DNA from: Salinicoccus albus DSM 19776
GTDB lineage: Bacteria > Bacillota > Bacilli > Staphylococcales > Salinicoccaceae
Assembly: GCF_000385175.1 (NCBI RefSeq)
Contig: NZ_ARQJ01000029.1
Span: 1 to 64,000 of the forward strand
Direction: 5' to 3'
Length of the DNA stretch: 64,000 nucleotides
Made by a program: the position numbers and the translations under genes. How positions within the stretch are numbered: the stretch's first letter is position 1; each line of letters begins with the position of its first letter. The notes under the pieces are model-generated. The model was not told where the DNA came from. It saw only the letters and a list, made by a program, of their open reading frames with translations, and ran no database searches. Positions 17,159 through 25,894 of this stretch are shown here, one piece after another.

Positions 17159-18049
17159 CTAGCCCCTGTGCTTTTTCAATGTTTCTTCCATGAAGTTCAG
17201 CAGATCATCCCTCATGTCTGATTTCAGTGCATATTCGATGGTGGTTTCGACAAAACCGCGTTTGACACCGACATCATGCCGGCTGCCTTCGAAATCTACG
17301 GCATAGATATCTTCCCCGCTGTTGCCGATGGCGCGGATGGCATCGGTCAGCTGGATTTCTCCGCCCGCACCGATCTGCCCTTTGGCGAGATGGTCAAATA
17401 CGGACGGCGTCAGCACGTAACGGCCCATGATTGCCAGACGGGAATCGGTGACGCCGGGCCCGGGCTTTTCAAACATATCTTTCAGATGATAGCAGTTGCC
17501 TTCCCTGCTGTCATATTCCACGATGCCATACTTGGAAGTATCTTCCACAGGTACGGATTTGACCCCGATGACCGTGGATTCACATTTTTCGTAGTGCGCC
17601 ATCAGCTGGCCGATACCAGGGGTACCGCCTTCATTGTCCACGATATCATCCCCGAGCAATACCGCGAACGGTTCGTTGCCGATGAACTGACGGGCTGTAT
17701 GTATGGCGTGCCCGAGCCCCTGCGGCCGCTTCTGTCGGACGTAGAATATGTTGGCGAGGCCGGTGGCATGTTCCACTTTTTCAAGCAGCTCCTCTTTGCC
17801 TTTATTGCGGAGGTTGGTTTCAAGTTCCATGGACCTGTCAAAATGATCTTCAATCGCCCTTTTATGCTTGCCGGTGACAATGATGATATCTTCAATGCCG
17901 GCTTCAACCGCCTCTTCGACGATATATTGGATCGTCGGTTTATCCAGAATCGGAAGCATTTCCTTCGGCATCGCCTTTGTGGCAGGCAGAAAGCGGGTGC
18001 CGAGACCTGCAGCCGGTATGACTGCCTTTTTTACTTTTTGCAAATTCAT
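17159..18049 (-). CDS. galU: UTP--glucose-1-phosphate uridylyltransferase
   Basis: A 296-residue nucleotidyltransferase with [25 protein letters not shown] at 9-33 (nucleotide loop), [18 protein letters not shown], and VLLGDDIV in the middle. It makes UDP-glucose for glycolipid and wall polymer synthesis and so feeds the LTA anchor pathway that ltaA belongs to. The ATG at 18049 is only 2 nt from AAGGAGG; a TTG two codons later (18043) has ideal spacing and fits the N-terminus of S. aureus GtaB, so the true start may be 18043. Confidence 0.95.
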   Translation of the reverse strand: MNLQKVKKAVIPAAGLGTRFLPATKAMPKEMLPILDKPTIQYIVEEAVEAGIEDIIIVTGKHKRAIEDHFDRSMELETNLRNKGKEELLEKVEHATGLANIFYVRQKRPQGLGHAIHTARQFIGNEPFAVLLGDDIVDNEGGTPGIGQLMAHYEKCESTVIGVKSVPVEDTSKYGIVEYDSREGNCYHLKDMFEKPGPGVTDSRLAIMGRYVLTPSVFDHLAKGQIGAGGEIQLTDAIRAIGNSGEDIYAVDFEGSRHDVGVKRGFVETTIEYALKSDMRDDLLNFMEETLKKHRG

Positions 18050-18080
18050 CTCCTCCTTATTCCGTAACCTATACTATAAC

Positions 18081-18111
18081 AAAAATAAGGTCAGAATCTA
18101 GTTCTGACCTT
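18081..18111 (-). terminator. Terminator of tatC
   Basis: The stem AAGGTCAGAA / TTCTGACCTT contains the tatC stop codon in its loop; ATTTTT follows on the minus strand. It separates the tatC/dehydrogenase unit from galU. Confidence 0.8.
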
Positions 18112-19000
18112 TATTTTTGGCATCCTTTTTTTCCTTGCGCCTAACCAGACGGATGCTGACTTCATACAGCACGATCATTGGAAAAAGCGTGATGATATGG
18201 GTGAAAAAGTCCGGCGGGGCGATCAGCGCCGTAATCACCAGCAGGCCGAAGTATGCAAATTTCCTGAACTTCACCATATTATCAGATTCCAAAACTTCAA
18301 TATGGTACAGGAATAAAACGAGGACCGGCAGCTGAAAAATCAATCCGAACGGGATGGTCGTAATCAGCAGGAATGACATGTATTCGTCCGCTGTGACCAG
18401 CACATCAAAGTTCCGCTCGCCCATTTCGATAAGAAACTGGTAGCTGATCGGATGGACGATGAAATAGCCGAATGACAGTCCCACGATGAATAAAAACAGC
18501 ATAAACGGCAGAGAGCCTTTGATGAAACTCGTCTCCTTCTCTACCAGTCCCGGTCTGACAAACTGCCACAGAAACCAGCAGATGAAAGGCAGGCTGAGCC
18601 CGATGCTCATTGCCGCTGACGTGCGGATGTAGAACCGGATGACCTCAAACGGGCCAAGCACAACAATATCAGATCCCTTTGATACGACCGGGAACCACCA
18701 CTGGACTGTAACGAAGATAATCAGAAACCATGCTGTAAACACAGCACCGGATTTCAGCAGCATGCTCCGTAAATCTTCGATATGTCCGGTCAGTGAAGCA
18801 AATGCCTCGTCATCTGATGATTTTCCATTATTTTTCGGGGGCTGACCCCCGTTATTGCCGGAGTTGCCGGAATGATTACCGCCATCACCCGAGGCGTTAT
18901 GATATTTATCGGCCCCGTCTTTTTCCTTTTTTTCCTGCTCAGCCTTGCGTTTACGCTTATCCACAGGGCTGAGACTCATGTCCTTGTACGGATCGCTCAT
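18098..19000 (-). CDS. tatC: Twin-arginine translocase subunit TatC
   Basis: A 300-residue protein with six membrane helices and the TatC landmarks HIEDLRSMLLKSG, FIRxTSAAMSIGLSLPF-type helix 2 region (FYIRTSAAMSIGLSLPF), LPFMLFLFIVGLSFGYF and ITALIAPPDFFTHI. TatC binds twin-arginine signals and, with TatA, exports folded proteins. It carries an unusual hydrophilic N-terminal extension of about 65 residues rich in K, E, G and N (KRKRKAEQEKKEKDGAD). No tatA gene is adjacent. The next gene upstream in the same orientation is a dehydrogenase whose small subunit has a Tat signal, so it probably serves that substrate. Confidence 0.93.
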   Translation of the reverse strand: MSDPYKDMSLSPVDKRKRKAEQEKKEKDGADKYHNASGDGGNHSGNSGNNGGQPPKNNGKSSDDEAFASLTGHIEDLRSMLLKSGAVFTAWFLIIFVTVQWWFPVVSKGSDIVVLGPFEVIRFYIRTSAAMSIGLSLPFICWFLWQFVRPGLVEKETSFIKGSLPFMLFLFIVGLSFGYFIVHPISYQFLIEMGERNFDVLVTADEYMSFLLITTIPFGLIFQLPVLVLFLYHIEVLESDNMVKFRKFAYFGLLVITALIAPPDFFTHIITLFPMIVLYEVSIRLVRRKEKKDAKNKGQN

Positions 19001-19010
19001 TCAAAATCAC

Positions 19011-20741
19011 CTATTCCTCTTCGAGGCGTCCGCCTTCCTCTGCGAATGTGGTCACGCCTTCAGCACAACGGTACGCCAGCGCACCGACGGTGCCCGTCGG
19101 GTTATAACCGCTGTTGTGGGCAAAGTTACCCGCGCCGACCACGAACAGATTGTCGCGGTCCCAGTGCTGCAGATAGTTGTTCACCACACTGTTTTGCGGG
19201 TCGTCCCCCATGACTGTGCCGCCTGTGTTGTGCGTGGATTGATAAGGGGCGATGTCATAATCACCCAGTTCCTCATCCACTGCCACTTCGTTCGCCCCCA
19301 TCTCCTCCATGATCTCGGCTGAACGTTCAGCCAGATATTGCTGAAGCGCCCGGTCCTGATCGGTGAAATTATAAGTGAGCTGTACCAGAGGCAGACCCGC
19401 CGCGTCTTCGTAATCTTCATCGATATCCAGATAATTTTCCCTGTGCGGCAGGGTGGCGCCCTGACCGGAAACGCTGAGTGTGCGTGTAAAGTTTTCGATG
19501 GAATCCTGCTTGAATTCACTGCCCCAGGACGGCACATCCGGTCGGGTGGTATTCGTCGCAATCGGCCTGGAACCGGTTTGTGAAATCGTGATGCTGCCGC
19601 CGTGCAGGAAGTCCAGATCACTATGATCAAAGTTATCACCGTTGAATTCATCGATGGCAATACCTAAAGCCCCGGCACCCATGAACGTATTGAACTGTTC
19701 ATCGAAGAAACCTGTGGCACCTCCAAATACCTGATAACAATAATTGCGGCCCAATGTTCCTTCTTCTGTTTCCGGATTGTACTGCTCGCCAATATCAGAA
19801 ACCCTCAGCAGTTTATAATTATTAAAAACATAACTGGTGAGCACGACGATATCCGCCGGCTGTATAAATTCTTCCCCGGTACGCGTGTTCACGTATCTGA
19901 CACCACTCACCTGAGTTTCGTCATCCTCATCCGTCAGGACTTCCACAACATTTGAATGCGTACGCACTTCATAGTTGCCTGTCTCCCTTGCCGTTGGAAT
20001 TACAGTGACTTCCGGCGAGGATTTAGCGCCGTATTCACATCCGAAACGTTCACAGAATGCACAGTATTGACAGGCCTCAATCGTCTGGCCATCAGGGTTT
20101 TCATATTGTTCGCTCAAATTCGAGGAAGGCTGCATGAATGGCTGGTAGTCCATATTCGAAGCCGCGTCTTCAAACATTTGCAATATACGGGTTTTGATCA
20201 TTGGCGGGGTCGGATAATCATCCGAGCGATGGCCGCCCAACGGGTTCGGTTCCCCTGATACCCCCAATGTTTTCTCAAACTGATCAAAATACGGTTCCAG
20301 CTCATCGTATGTAATCCCCCAGTCCTGGATCCGGTAGCCTTCGTCATCTCCCAGTTTTTCTTCTCCATAGTTTTCTTCAGTCATCGAACGGATTTCAAAA
20401 TCATAAGGCAGGAAACGCCAGGTGACACCGTTCCAGTGGGTCCCCGCACCGCCCAGGTTACTCCCTAACAGGAACGAACCCAGCTGTCTCATTGGCAGCG
20501 CCCGCTGATCCCTGTTATTTCTGAACGTCAGCGTTTCTTTCGACGTATCCTGCATCAATTCATAGCGGATGGCGTATTTATATTCATCGTGTATGTTCTG
20601 GTAATCCTCAGTCCCGCGTGCATGGCCGCGTTCCAGTCCCACCACATTCAATCCGGCTTTGGCCGCTTCTGCGGCAACAACACCGCCGGTCCAGCCGACA
20701 CCGACTGTCACTACATCCACACTGTCCAATTCTGTCACCAT
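19011..20741 (-). CDS. GMC family dehydrogenase, gluconate 2-dehydrogenase-like large subunit
   Basis: A 576-residue flavoprotein. The FAD dinucleotide fold is at the N-terminus (VGVGWTGGVVAAEAAKAGLNV, then ERG), a cysteine cluster CQYCAFCERFGC is in the middle, and the C-terminal active-site region has HNTGGTVMG and AHNSGYNPTGTVGALAYR. This matches membrane gluconate/sorbitol-type dehydrogenase flavoprotein subunits, which oxidise a polyol or sugar acid outside the cell. The true substrate is not known. It has no signal of its own and would be carried out with the Tat-signal small subunit encoded 4 bp upstream. The cytochrome c subunit of the proteobacterial enzyme is absent. Confidence 0.85.
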   Translation of the reverse strand: MVTELDSVDVVTVGVGWTGGVVAAEAAKAGLNVVGLERGHARGTEDYQNIHDEYKYAIRYELMQDTSKETLTFRNNRDQRALPMRQLGSFLLGSNLGGAGTHWNGVTWRFLPYDFEIRSMTEENYGEEKLGDDEGYRIQDWGITYDELEPYFDQFEKTLGVSGEPNPLGGHRSDDYPTPPMIKTRILQMFEDAASNMDYQPFMQPSSNLSEQYENPDGQTIEACQYCAFCERFGCEYGAKSSPEVTVIPTARETGNYEVRTHSNVVEVLTDEDDETQVSGVRYVNTRTGEEFIQPADIVVLTSYVFNNYKLLRVSDIGEQYNPETEEGTLGRNYCYQVFGGATGFFDEQFNTFMGAGALGIAIDEFNGDNFDHSDLDFLHGGSITISQTGSRPIATNTTRPDVPSWGSEFKQDSIENFTRTLSVSGQGATLPHRENYLDIDEDYEDAAGLPLVQLTYNFTDQDRALQQYLAERSAEIMEEMGANEVAVDEELGDYDIAPYQSTHNTGGTVMGDDPQNSVVNNYLQHWDRDNLFVVGAGNFAHNSGYNPTGTVGALAYRCAEGVTTFAEEGGRLEEE

Positions 20742-20744
20742 TAA

Positions 20745-21527
20745 TTAATTCCCCCCGCCGTAAAGTGATTGTGGTTCAACTTCGACAAAACTGTCCGATT
20801 CGATCTGCTGAATGTATGCGTGCTGGTGCCCGGGGAACTGTTTCATCCGCCAGCCGTCCATATTGCGATTGCCGCGGTACATCGGATCTGAGTAGACCCC
20901 TTCGAGTGTTGCGGACCGCAGGAGTCCAAAGAAGGTATCCGGCCTCGCCGTCGCGGCCGGCACACCCATGTCGGCATCACCTTTCTGGAAACTGTCGAGC
21001 ACCTCGTCCATCTGTTCAGCTTCAAGCGTCGCAAAATTCGAGTCATGTTCATTATTGGCCACTGCATTCAACCGTTCGATGCCGAGTGTGAACAGTTCCG
21101 CTCTTGTCAGCCTGGACTGATACCCCTGGGTCGGCTCCCCTTCATAGAATGGGCCCTGCATGTACTCCTTCGAGTTGTTGCCGTACGCGCCGGCCAGCTG
21201 CATATCCAGAAAATACGGAGCCCCCAGGGCGATTGCCCCCGGTCCCATATCATCTTCCGGGAAAATGCGCTCCATCGCCTGGGAAATCGTTTCGAAATCC
21301 GCATCGTTATGGAAGAATAAGCGCCCGGGGTTCTCCTGGGAGGCAGTCTGTTCCCCCTGCTGGCCGCTCGTGGCACCCTGTTCTGCGCCCGGATTCACGG
21401 GGCTCATATTGTAACCCACGACCCCGCCAAGCAACGAGCCGCCGATGATGCCTCCGGTAGCCATTCCTGTCGTCTTCAGGAAATCACGCCTGGAGAACTG
21501 TTTTTCATTATTCGGTTTTTCACTCAT
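20745..21527 (-). CDS. Gluconate 2-dehydrogenase subunit 3-like protein with Tat signal
   Basis: A 260-residue protein with a twin-arginine signal, SRRDFLKTTGMATGG followed by the hydrophobic stretch IIGGSLLGGVVGYN, then a low-complexity linker and a DUF1634-like gamma-subunit domain (FFHNDADFETISQAMERIFPEDDMGPGA). In these enzymes the small subunit matures the flavoprotein and supplies the Tat signal for the pair. The ATG at 21527 has GGGGTG at a suitable distance; the ATG at 21536 does not. It is the first gene of a subunit 3 - large subunit - tatC operon. Confidence 0.85.
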   Translation of the reverse strand: MSEKPNNEKQFSRRDFLKTTGMATGGIIGGSLLGGVVGYNMSPVNPGAEQGATSGQQGEQTASQENPGRLFFHNDADFETISQAMERIFPEDDMGPGAIALGAPYFLDMQLAGAYGNNSKEYMQGPFYEGEPTQGYQSRLTRAELFTLGIERLNAVANNEHDSNFATLEAEQMDEVLDSFQKGDADMGVPAATARPDTFFGLLRSATLEGVYSDPMYRGNRNMDGWRMKQFPGHQHAYIQQIESDSFVEVEPQSLYGGGN

Positions 21528-21611
21528 GAAATACACCCCTTTTTGAATAATTTATGAATTCATTATATAATAAATTCATAATATTTAAAACAATCGACAG
21601 GGGAGTTTTCA

Positions 21612-22004
21612 ATGGCATTTTTCAAATATCTGACATGGGACAACAGACACATGAATTTACGCTATATTCAGGATGAATACGATGGATCGATGAAAATCAC
21701 AAATGTCTACACAGAAGATGACGCATCCGGGAATATGGAGGACATCAACAAAAAATATGGCAGCCGGCTGCGTGATGCCCAGCGTGCCATCAACGCCAAC
21801 CGCCTCGGCATGCTCCTGATCTATTCATTCCTGGTGCTTATGCCCGCAATCGTCCTGAGTGTAATACAATCCAATCTCCTTTTACTCGGGGGTATCATCA
21901 TCTTCACGATTTTTGTCTATTTCATCGTAGAAGCCGTCAATCAGGTCGTCATCAACCGCCTTTTATACCATATGGACAAAGAATTGCACGGCAGCACCGG
22001 CTGA
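21612..22004 (+). CDS. Small membrane protein of unknown function (two helices)
   Basis: A 130-residue protein with a soluble N-terminal part of about 70 residues and two hydrophobic helices at about 77-96 and 99-120 (LGMLLIYSFLVLMPAIVLSVI; LLLGGIIIFTIFVYFIV). GGGGAG precedes the ATG. It is divergent from the dehydrogenase operon and shares a 75-bp AT-rich promoter region with it. It is not TatA: the amphipathic helix and the N-terminal membrane helix of TatA are missing. The family was not recognised. Confidence 0.75.
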   Translation: MAFFKYLTWDNRHMNLRYIQDEYDGSMKITNVYTEDDASGNMEDINKKYGSRLRDAQRAINANRLGMLLIYSFLVLMPAIVLSVIQSNLLLLGGIIIFTIFVYFIVEAVNQVVINRLLYHMDKELHGSTG

Positions 22005-22101
22005 CGGTGTTAAATTGGGCATGTGGTTGCGGGGAACGCCCAAATACCCGCTCAAAAACTTCATAACCCGCCATTTTCCTGAATTTGCGCACACCTTGAA
22101 T

Positions 22102-22132
22102 CCCTTCCGGACAAACCGGAAGGGGGTTTTTT
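22102..22132 (+). terminator. Intrinsic terminator downstream of the small membrane protein gene
   Basis: A perfect 9-bp stem CCCTTCCGG / CCGGAAGGG is followed by GGTTTTTT. It lies 98 bp after the stop codon at 22004; no gene is visible in between. Confidence 0.85.
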
Positions 22133-22138
22133 ATTCTT

Positions 22139-22537
22139 CTATAACGCCGTTCTCTTTTTCTCCCTGCCGCCTGTCGTATCCAAGGCGCTCACGGTTCCCC
22201 ACAGCTTTCTGCGTGCACCGGCCTGCCTGAATGGCGTGCCGGTATCCGTCACTCCCACTGCGATGAACCACAACGCGTTATTGTCTAAAATTCTGAGCCA
22301 CCAGTACCCGTCATTATTGTAGAGTTTGTCAAAGGTATACAAGGCCCCCGCTTCCACTGTTCCGTCAATGGCGCCCTTCAATGATGGAAAATGTCTGCGT
22401 CTGAGGGCAGTATTCACCCTGAATCGTCCTTTCCACAACCACGCGGTGTCATAGCTAAGGCTTGCGTGTTCCTGCTTTTCCCCCCATTTGGATGAGACGC
22501 GAAAACTCTTCTGTGTCAAATATTCACCCGGATTCAA
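22139..22537 (-). CDS. SH3b-domain protein without catalytic domain
   Basis: A 132-residue protein whose central part (about 45-110) looks like a bacterial SH3 domain of the kind found in peptidoglycan hydrolases: RFRVNTALRRRHFPSLKG, then VEAGALYTFDKLYNNDGYWWLRI and WFIAVGV. No catalytic domain and no signal peptide are present. The start is a TTG at 22537 because GGAGGGG lies 6 nt upstream; the reading frame extends to an ATG at 22576 without a ribosome binding site. It may be a free-standing binding domain, or a remnant of a lysin. The cysteine-free basic C-terminal tail is not informative. Confidence 0.6.
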   Translation of the reverse strand: MNPGEYLTQKSFRVSSKWGEKQEHASLSYDTAWLWKGRFRVNTALRRRHFPSLKGAIDGTVEAGALYTFDKLYNNDGYWWLRILDNNALWFIAVGVTDTGTPFRQAGARRKLWGTVSALDTTGGREKKRTAL

Positions 22538-22603
22538 TAAATCCCCTCCATATATGTGATTTATATTTCTGTTCATATATCGAAATAATTTTAAAAAAAG
22601 TTA

Positions 22604-22653
22604 TTGACCACATTGGTCAATGGGTTTAGACTGGATTTGACCAAGGTGGTCAA
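22604..22653 (+). promoter_or_regulatory. Twin TetR operators over the exporter promoter
   Basis: Two 17-bp inverted repeats TTGACCA-N3-TGGTCAA lie at 22604-22620 and 22637-22653, 33 bp apart centre to centre. TTGACC of the first also serves as a -35 hexamer with TAGACT (22627-22632) at 17-bp spacing, so the operators flank the -10. This is a classic layout for autorepression by the downstream TetR protein. Confidence 0.8.
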
Positions 22654-22679
22654 CAGGTTAAAGATTGAAGGGGATATGG

Positions 22680-23309
22680 ATGAAAGAAACATTTAAGGGA
22701 CTGGATGCGGACAGACAATACGAAATCATTACAGCAGCGATGATCGAATTTGCTGAACACGGCTACAAAAGAGCATCGACCAACCGCATTGTCAAACGCA
22801 TCGGTATGAGCAAGGGCATGCTTTACTACTATTTTGACAGTAAAAGGGCACTGTTCGACAGCTGTTTCGAGTATTGCCTGGAACATATCTATGAGGGGCC
22901 ACTGGTTAATCACCCCCTTCAATGGGAAGGATATATCGAACGATGTACCAATCTTTCCCGTGAAAAATACCATTTCTTCAAAACGCATCCTGAGATTGCA
23001 AAATTCATGACCTACATGTATTTCTCAAACGAGCTGAATGAAGAACAAAAGGGGCAAAGAGCCAGTCTTTTGGAAAACAGGAAGCGGCTGCTCAATGAAA
23101 ATATTGACTACAGTCATTTCCGTGAAGATATGGCACCGGAAACATTGATGAAGATGATCAATTGGACTATTCGCGGTTACTCCCAGGAACTGGAACAATA
23201 TTTTGAAAAACATGATATAGATATGGACCACCTGGAACCCTATTTTGAAGAATATGATTATTATCTGAATGCTTTGCGCAAACTTTATTATAAGGAGGAA
23301 TACCAATGA
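22680..23309 (+). CDS. TetR family transcriptional regulator
   Basis: A 209-residue regulator with the N-terminal TetR helix-turn-helix (ITAAMIEFAEHGYKRASTNRI, then IGMSKGMLYYYFDSKRALF). The C-terminal ligand domain is rich in aromatic residues. GAAGGGG precedes the ATG at 22680; the frame from 22665 has no suitable site. It is the first gene of an operon with an ABC exporter (ATG/TGA overlap with the ATPase gene), and two operators lie just upstream, so it most likely represses its own operon until a toxic compound binds. Confidence 0.9.
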   Translation: MKETFKGLDADRQYEIITAAMIEFAEHGYKRASTNRIVKRIGMSKGMLYYYFDSKRALFDSCFEYCLEHIYEGPLVNHPLQWEGYIERCTNLSREKYHFFKTHPEIAKFMTYMYFSNELNEEQKGQRASLLENRKRLLNENIDYSHFREDMAPETLMKMINWTIRGYSQELEQYFEKHDIDMDHLEPYFEEYDYYLNALRKLYYKEEYQ

Positions 23310-24196
23310 GTATGCTCGAGCTTAAAAATCTGACCAAAACATTCGGCAGTACTGTGGCTGCTGACGATGTTTCATTCACCATTGACAAAGGGGAAATTTT
23401 CGGATTCATCGGCCCGAACGGTGCGGGTAAATCAACAACGATCCGCATGATTATCGGGGCACTGACCCAGGATTCGGGCAGCATTTTCCTGGATGATACG
23501 AATATTTCAAAAGACCGGCACTATAAGGACAACATTTCCTATGTTCCTGGTGATGTCAATCTGTGGGGCAACCTCACAGGTGACGAGGTCATCAACTTTT
23601 TCATGAAGGTCCGCAACTATAAAAATACAGCATATAAAAATGAACTGATTGAAAAATTCAGGCTGGATCCGAAGAAAAAATGTAAGACATACTCCAAAGG
23701 GAATCGTCAGAAAGTGGCACTGATCAGCGCCTTTTTGACGGATGCGAAACTGCTCATTTTCGATGAGCCGACGACCGGGCTTGATCCGCTCATGGAACGT
23801 TCCTTCCACGAAGAAGTGGCGCGGGCTAAAAGTGAAGGCAAGAGTATTTTGCTGTCCAGCCACATTTTATCCGAAGTGGAGAAACTGTCTGACCGCATCG
23901 CCATCATCCGTGAAGGGAAGATCATTGAAACCGGCCATCTGGATGAACTGAGCCACATCACGCGGATCGAATACATCATCCAGGCGAAGGAGGATTTGTC
24001 GAAACTGGATGAACTGCCGTTTGTCCATGAATTCAGGGTCGAGGGAGAAGACACCCACGTGCTGATCGACAATGACAAAGCGCATGACTTCCTGCAGACA
24101 CTGTATCCGCTCAAACCGACGAAACTTCAGACGCTGCCGCCGCGGCTGGAAGACATCTTCATGCGGTATTATGAAGGCGGGCGTGATGGCTCATGA
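23306..24196 (+). CDS. ABC exporter ATP-binding protein
   Basis: A 296-residue ATPase: Walker A GPNGAGKST, a degenerate signature YSKGNRQK in place of LSGGQ, Walker B LLIFDEPTTGLDP and the H-loop SSHILSEVEKL. The C-terminal 80 residues are a DrrA/YhaQ-type accessory domain. Its start codon overlaps the tetR stop (ATGA), with AAGGAGGA upstream. It powers the permease encoded next (again ATGA overlap). The pair resembles polyketide-antibiotic exporters (tetronasin-type), but the substrate is unknown. Confidence 0.9.
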   Translation: MSMLELKNLTKTFGSTVAADDVSFTIDKGEIFGFIGPNGAGKSTTIRMIIGALTQDSGSIFLDDTNISKDRHYKDNISYVPGDVNLWGNLTGDEVINFFMKVRNYKNTAYKNELIEKFRLDPKKKCKTYSKGNRQKVALISAFLTDAKLLIFDEPTTGLDPLMERSFHEEVARAKSEGKSILLSSHILSEVEKLSDRIAIIREGKIIETGHLDELSHITRIEYIIQAKEDLSKLDELPFVHEFRVEGEDTHVLIDNDKAHDFLQTLYPLKPTKLQTLPPRLEDIFMRYYEGGRDGS

Positions 24197-25758
24197 GACA
24201 TTATTTAAGCATGCTGCTTCGCGACACATGGTTCCGCATACTGATGTGGCTCATCGGTACAGGCGGGCTGACACTTGTGGTCCCGCCGGCATTTGACGGA
24301 CTTTACAGCACCGCTGCCGAACGGGAGGCACTGCGGGCAACGCTTGATAACCCGGCGATGGTCGCACTTGTCGGTCCGGTCCCGCCCGGAGAATATACCA
24401 CAGCGGTGATGTTTTCCCATGAAATGCTCGTATTCATGGGGATTATTCACGGTCTGTTCGGCATTATGATTGCCAACAGCATCAGCCGTAAGATGGAAGA
24501 CCAGGGGCTGCTGGAATATGTGACGAGTGCCGGCATCACGCGGCAGAGCATTTTCGGTTCACAGCTTGTGATCGGCATCGGCATGAATCTGCTGCTCGGG
24601 ACCGTCATATTCGGCGGGCTGACAATCATGAACATCGATTCATTCGGCATCTCCGGCAACCTGCTGTATGCGCTGGGCACATCGCTGTTCGGGCTGTTGT
24701 TCTTCGTCATCACACTGATACTGGCACAGCTGCTGCCCGCTTCAGAATGGTCGTTCGGCGTGTCGCTGTCGCTGCTGCTGCTGTTCTATCTGTACAGAGC
24801 CTCGACGGATGTAATCAACACCGACTATTCAGTTATCTCACCCTACCATTGGCTGAGCCGGCTTGAAGTCTATTCCTCCAACATCTATGCCTGGCTCTGG
24901 CCGTTTGCGATCATACTGGTGCTGATTGCAGCGGCGTGGGTTTTATTTGCCAGAAGGGATCTGGATGATGCCTATCTCAAATTCGACCTGCACAAGAAAA
25001 CGCGGAATATCCGTTCTTATCCGCGGCTGCAGATGACAGGCATGAAAGTCCTCGTCACCAGCTGGATGATCGGCATGATTCTGATCGGTTTATCCTACGG
25101 ATCGATATTCGGGGATCTGGACAGTTTCATTGGTGACACCCCCTTCCTCGCCCAGGCGATGGAAGGTGAATCAGGCACCAACCCGCTGGTGCAATTCGTC
25201 AGCACGCTGATTCTGGTGACAGCGGTGGTCGGCGCGGTGCCTGCATTGATGATCACAAGCCGCATCATGACAGAAGAAAAATCAAGCCGTCTGGAACTGC
25301 TCATGAGTACAAGAATTCCGCGGGCGGCCATGCTCAATTTTCATGGCATCTATGCCGCCCTCATCGGCGTACTCGGCATATTCCTGTCAATGGTCAGCAT
25401 GTACGCGGCCAGCATGGCAGCTGAAGGGATCGACATCACGTTCGGCGACTACGTGATGGCAGCCGTGAATTATGCGAGTCCGACCGTACTGCTCGTCGGG
25501 CTGTCCATGCTGCTGATCGGCTTATCGATGAAACTGCACATTGTTGCCTGGCTGTATCTGCTGTACTCGTTTATGGTCAATTACCTCGGTGTCATCGTCG
25601 GGATAGACGAAGTCTGGCAGCAGGCGACTCCGTTCTATTTCCTCGCGGAAGTGCCGTCGGAAAATATCGAATGGGCCCCATGGCTCATCATACTCGGTAT
25701 CGGCATCGGGCTTGGACTGGCCGGGCTTGCCTGCTTCAGGCGGCGGGATGTCGCATAG
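24193..25758 (+). CDS. ABC exporter permease (antibiotic exporter type)
   Basis: A 521-residue membrane protein with about 12 hydrophobic helices in two halves. The large extracellular loop LRATLDNPAMVALVGPVPPG after the first helix is typical of the ABC-2 permeases paired with DrrA-like ATPases in polyketide or tetronasin resistance. It overlaps the ATPase gene by 4 bp and is followed by a strong terminator. It is the last gene of the tetR-ATPase-permease operon and likely pumps out a hydrophobic drug or lipid. Confidence 0.88.
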   Translation: MRHYLSMLLRDTWFRILMWLIGTGGLTLVVPPAFDGLYSTAAEREALRATLDNPAMVALVGPVPPGEYTTAVMFSHEMLVFMGIIHGLFGIMIANSISRKMEDQGLLEYVTSAGITRQSIFGSQLVIGIGMNLLLGTVIFGGLTIMNIDSFGISGNLLYALGTSLFGLLFFVITLILAQLLPASEWSFGVSLSLLLLFYLYRASTDVINTDYSVISPYHWLSRLEVYSSNIYAWLWPFAIILVLIAAAWVLFARRDLDDAYLKFDLHKKTRNIRSYPRLQMTGMKVLVTSWMIGMILIGLSYGSIFGDLDSFIGDTPFLAQAMEGESGTNPLVQFVSTLILVTAVVGAVPALMITSRIMTEEKSSRLELLMSTRIPRAAMLNFHGIYAALIGVLGIFLSMVSMYAASMAAEGIDITFGDYVMAAVNYASPTVLLVGLSMLLIGLSMKLHIVAWLYLLYSFMVNYLGVIVGIDEVWQQATPFYFLAEVPSENIEWAPWLIILGIGIGLGLAGLACFRRRDVA

Positions 25759-25780
25759 GTTTTTACTGGATTCTGCTGTG

Positions 25781-25816
25781 CTGCAGACACCTTCGATGCG
25801 GGTGTCTGCAGTTTTT
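25781..25816 (+). terminator. Terminator of the ABC exporter operon
   Basis: The stem CTGCAGACACC / GGTGTCTGCAG is followed by TTTTT (25812-25816). Confidence 0.9.
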
Positions 25817-25851
25817 CGTTATTCACCCAGTGACAGTGCCGCTGTTTATCC

Positions 25852-25885
25852 AAAAAAGCCGGATGTCAGTTATCTGACACCCGGC
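25852..25885 (-). terminator. Terminator of the AI-2E permease gene
   Basis: On the minus strand a stem GCCGGGTGTCAG / CTGACATCCGGC with one mismatch is followed by six T residues (25857-25852). Confidence 0.85.
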
Positions 25886-25894
25886 GGATCATTC

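Noticed and set aside
21612-22004. tatA candidate near tatC
   Set aside because: The two hydrophobic helices are at the C-terminal end and the TatA pattern of an N-terminal helix followed by an amphipathic helix is missing.
22015-22230. Reading frame of 71 residues after the small membrane protein gene
   Set aside because: It runs through a clear intrinsic terminator into the antisense of the SH3b gene.
22139-22537. Prophage remnant indicated by the SH3b domain
   Set aside because: No other phage genes, att-like repeats or integrase lie nearby.
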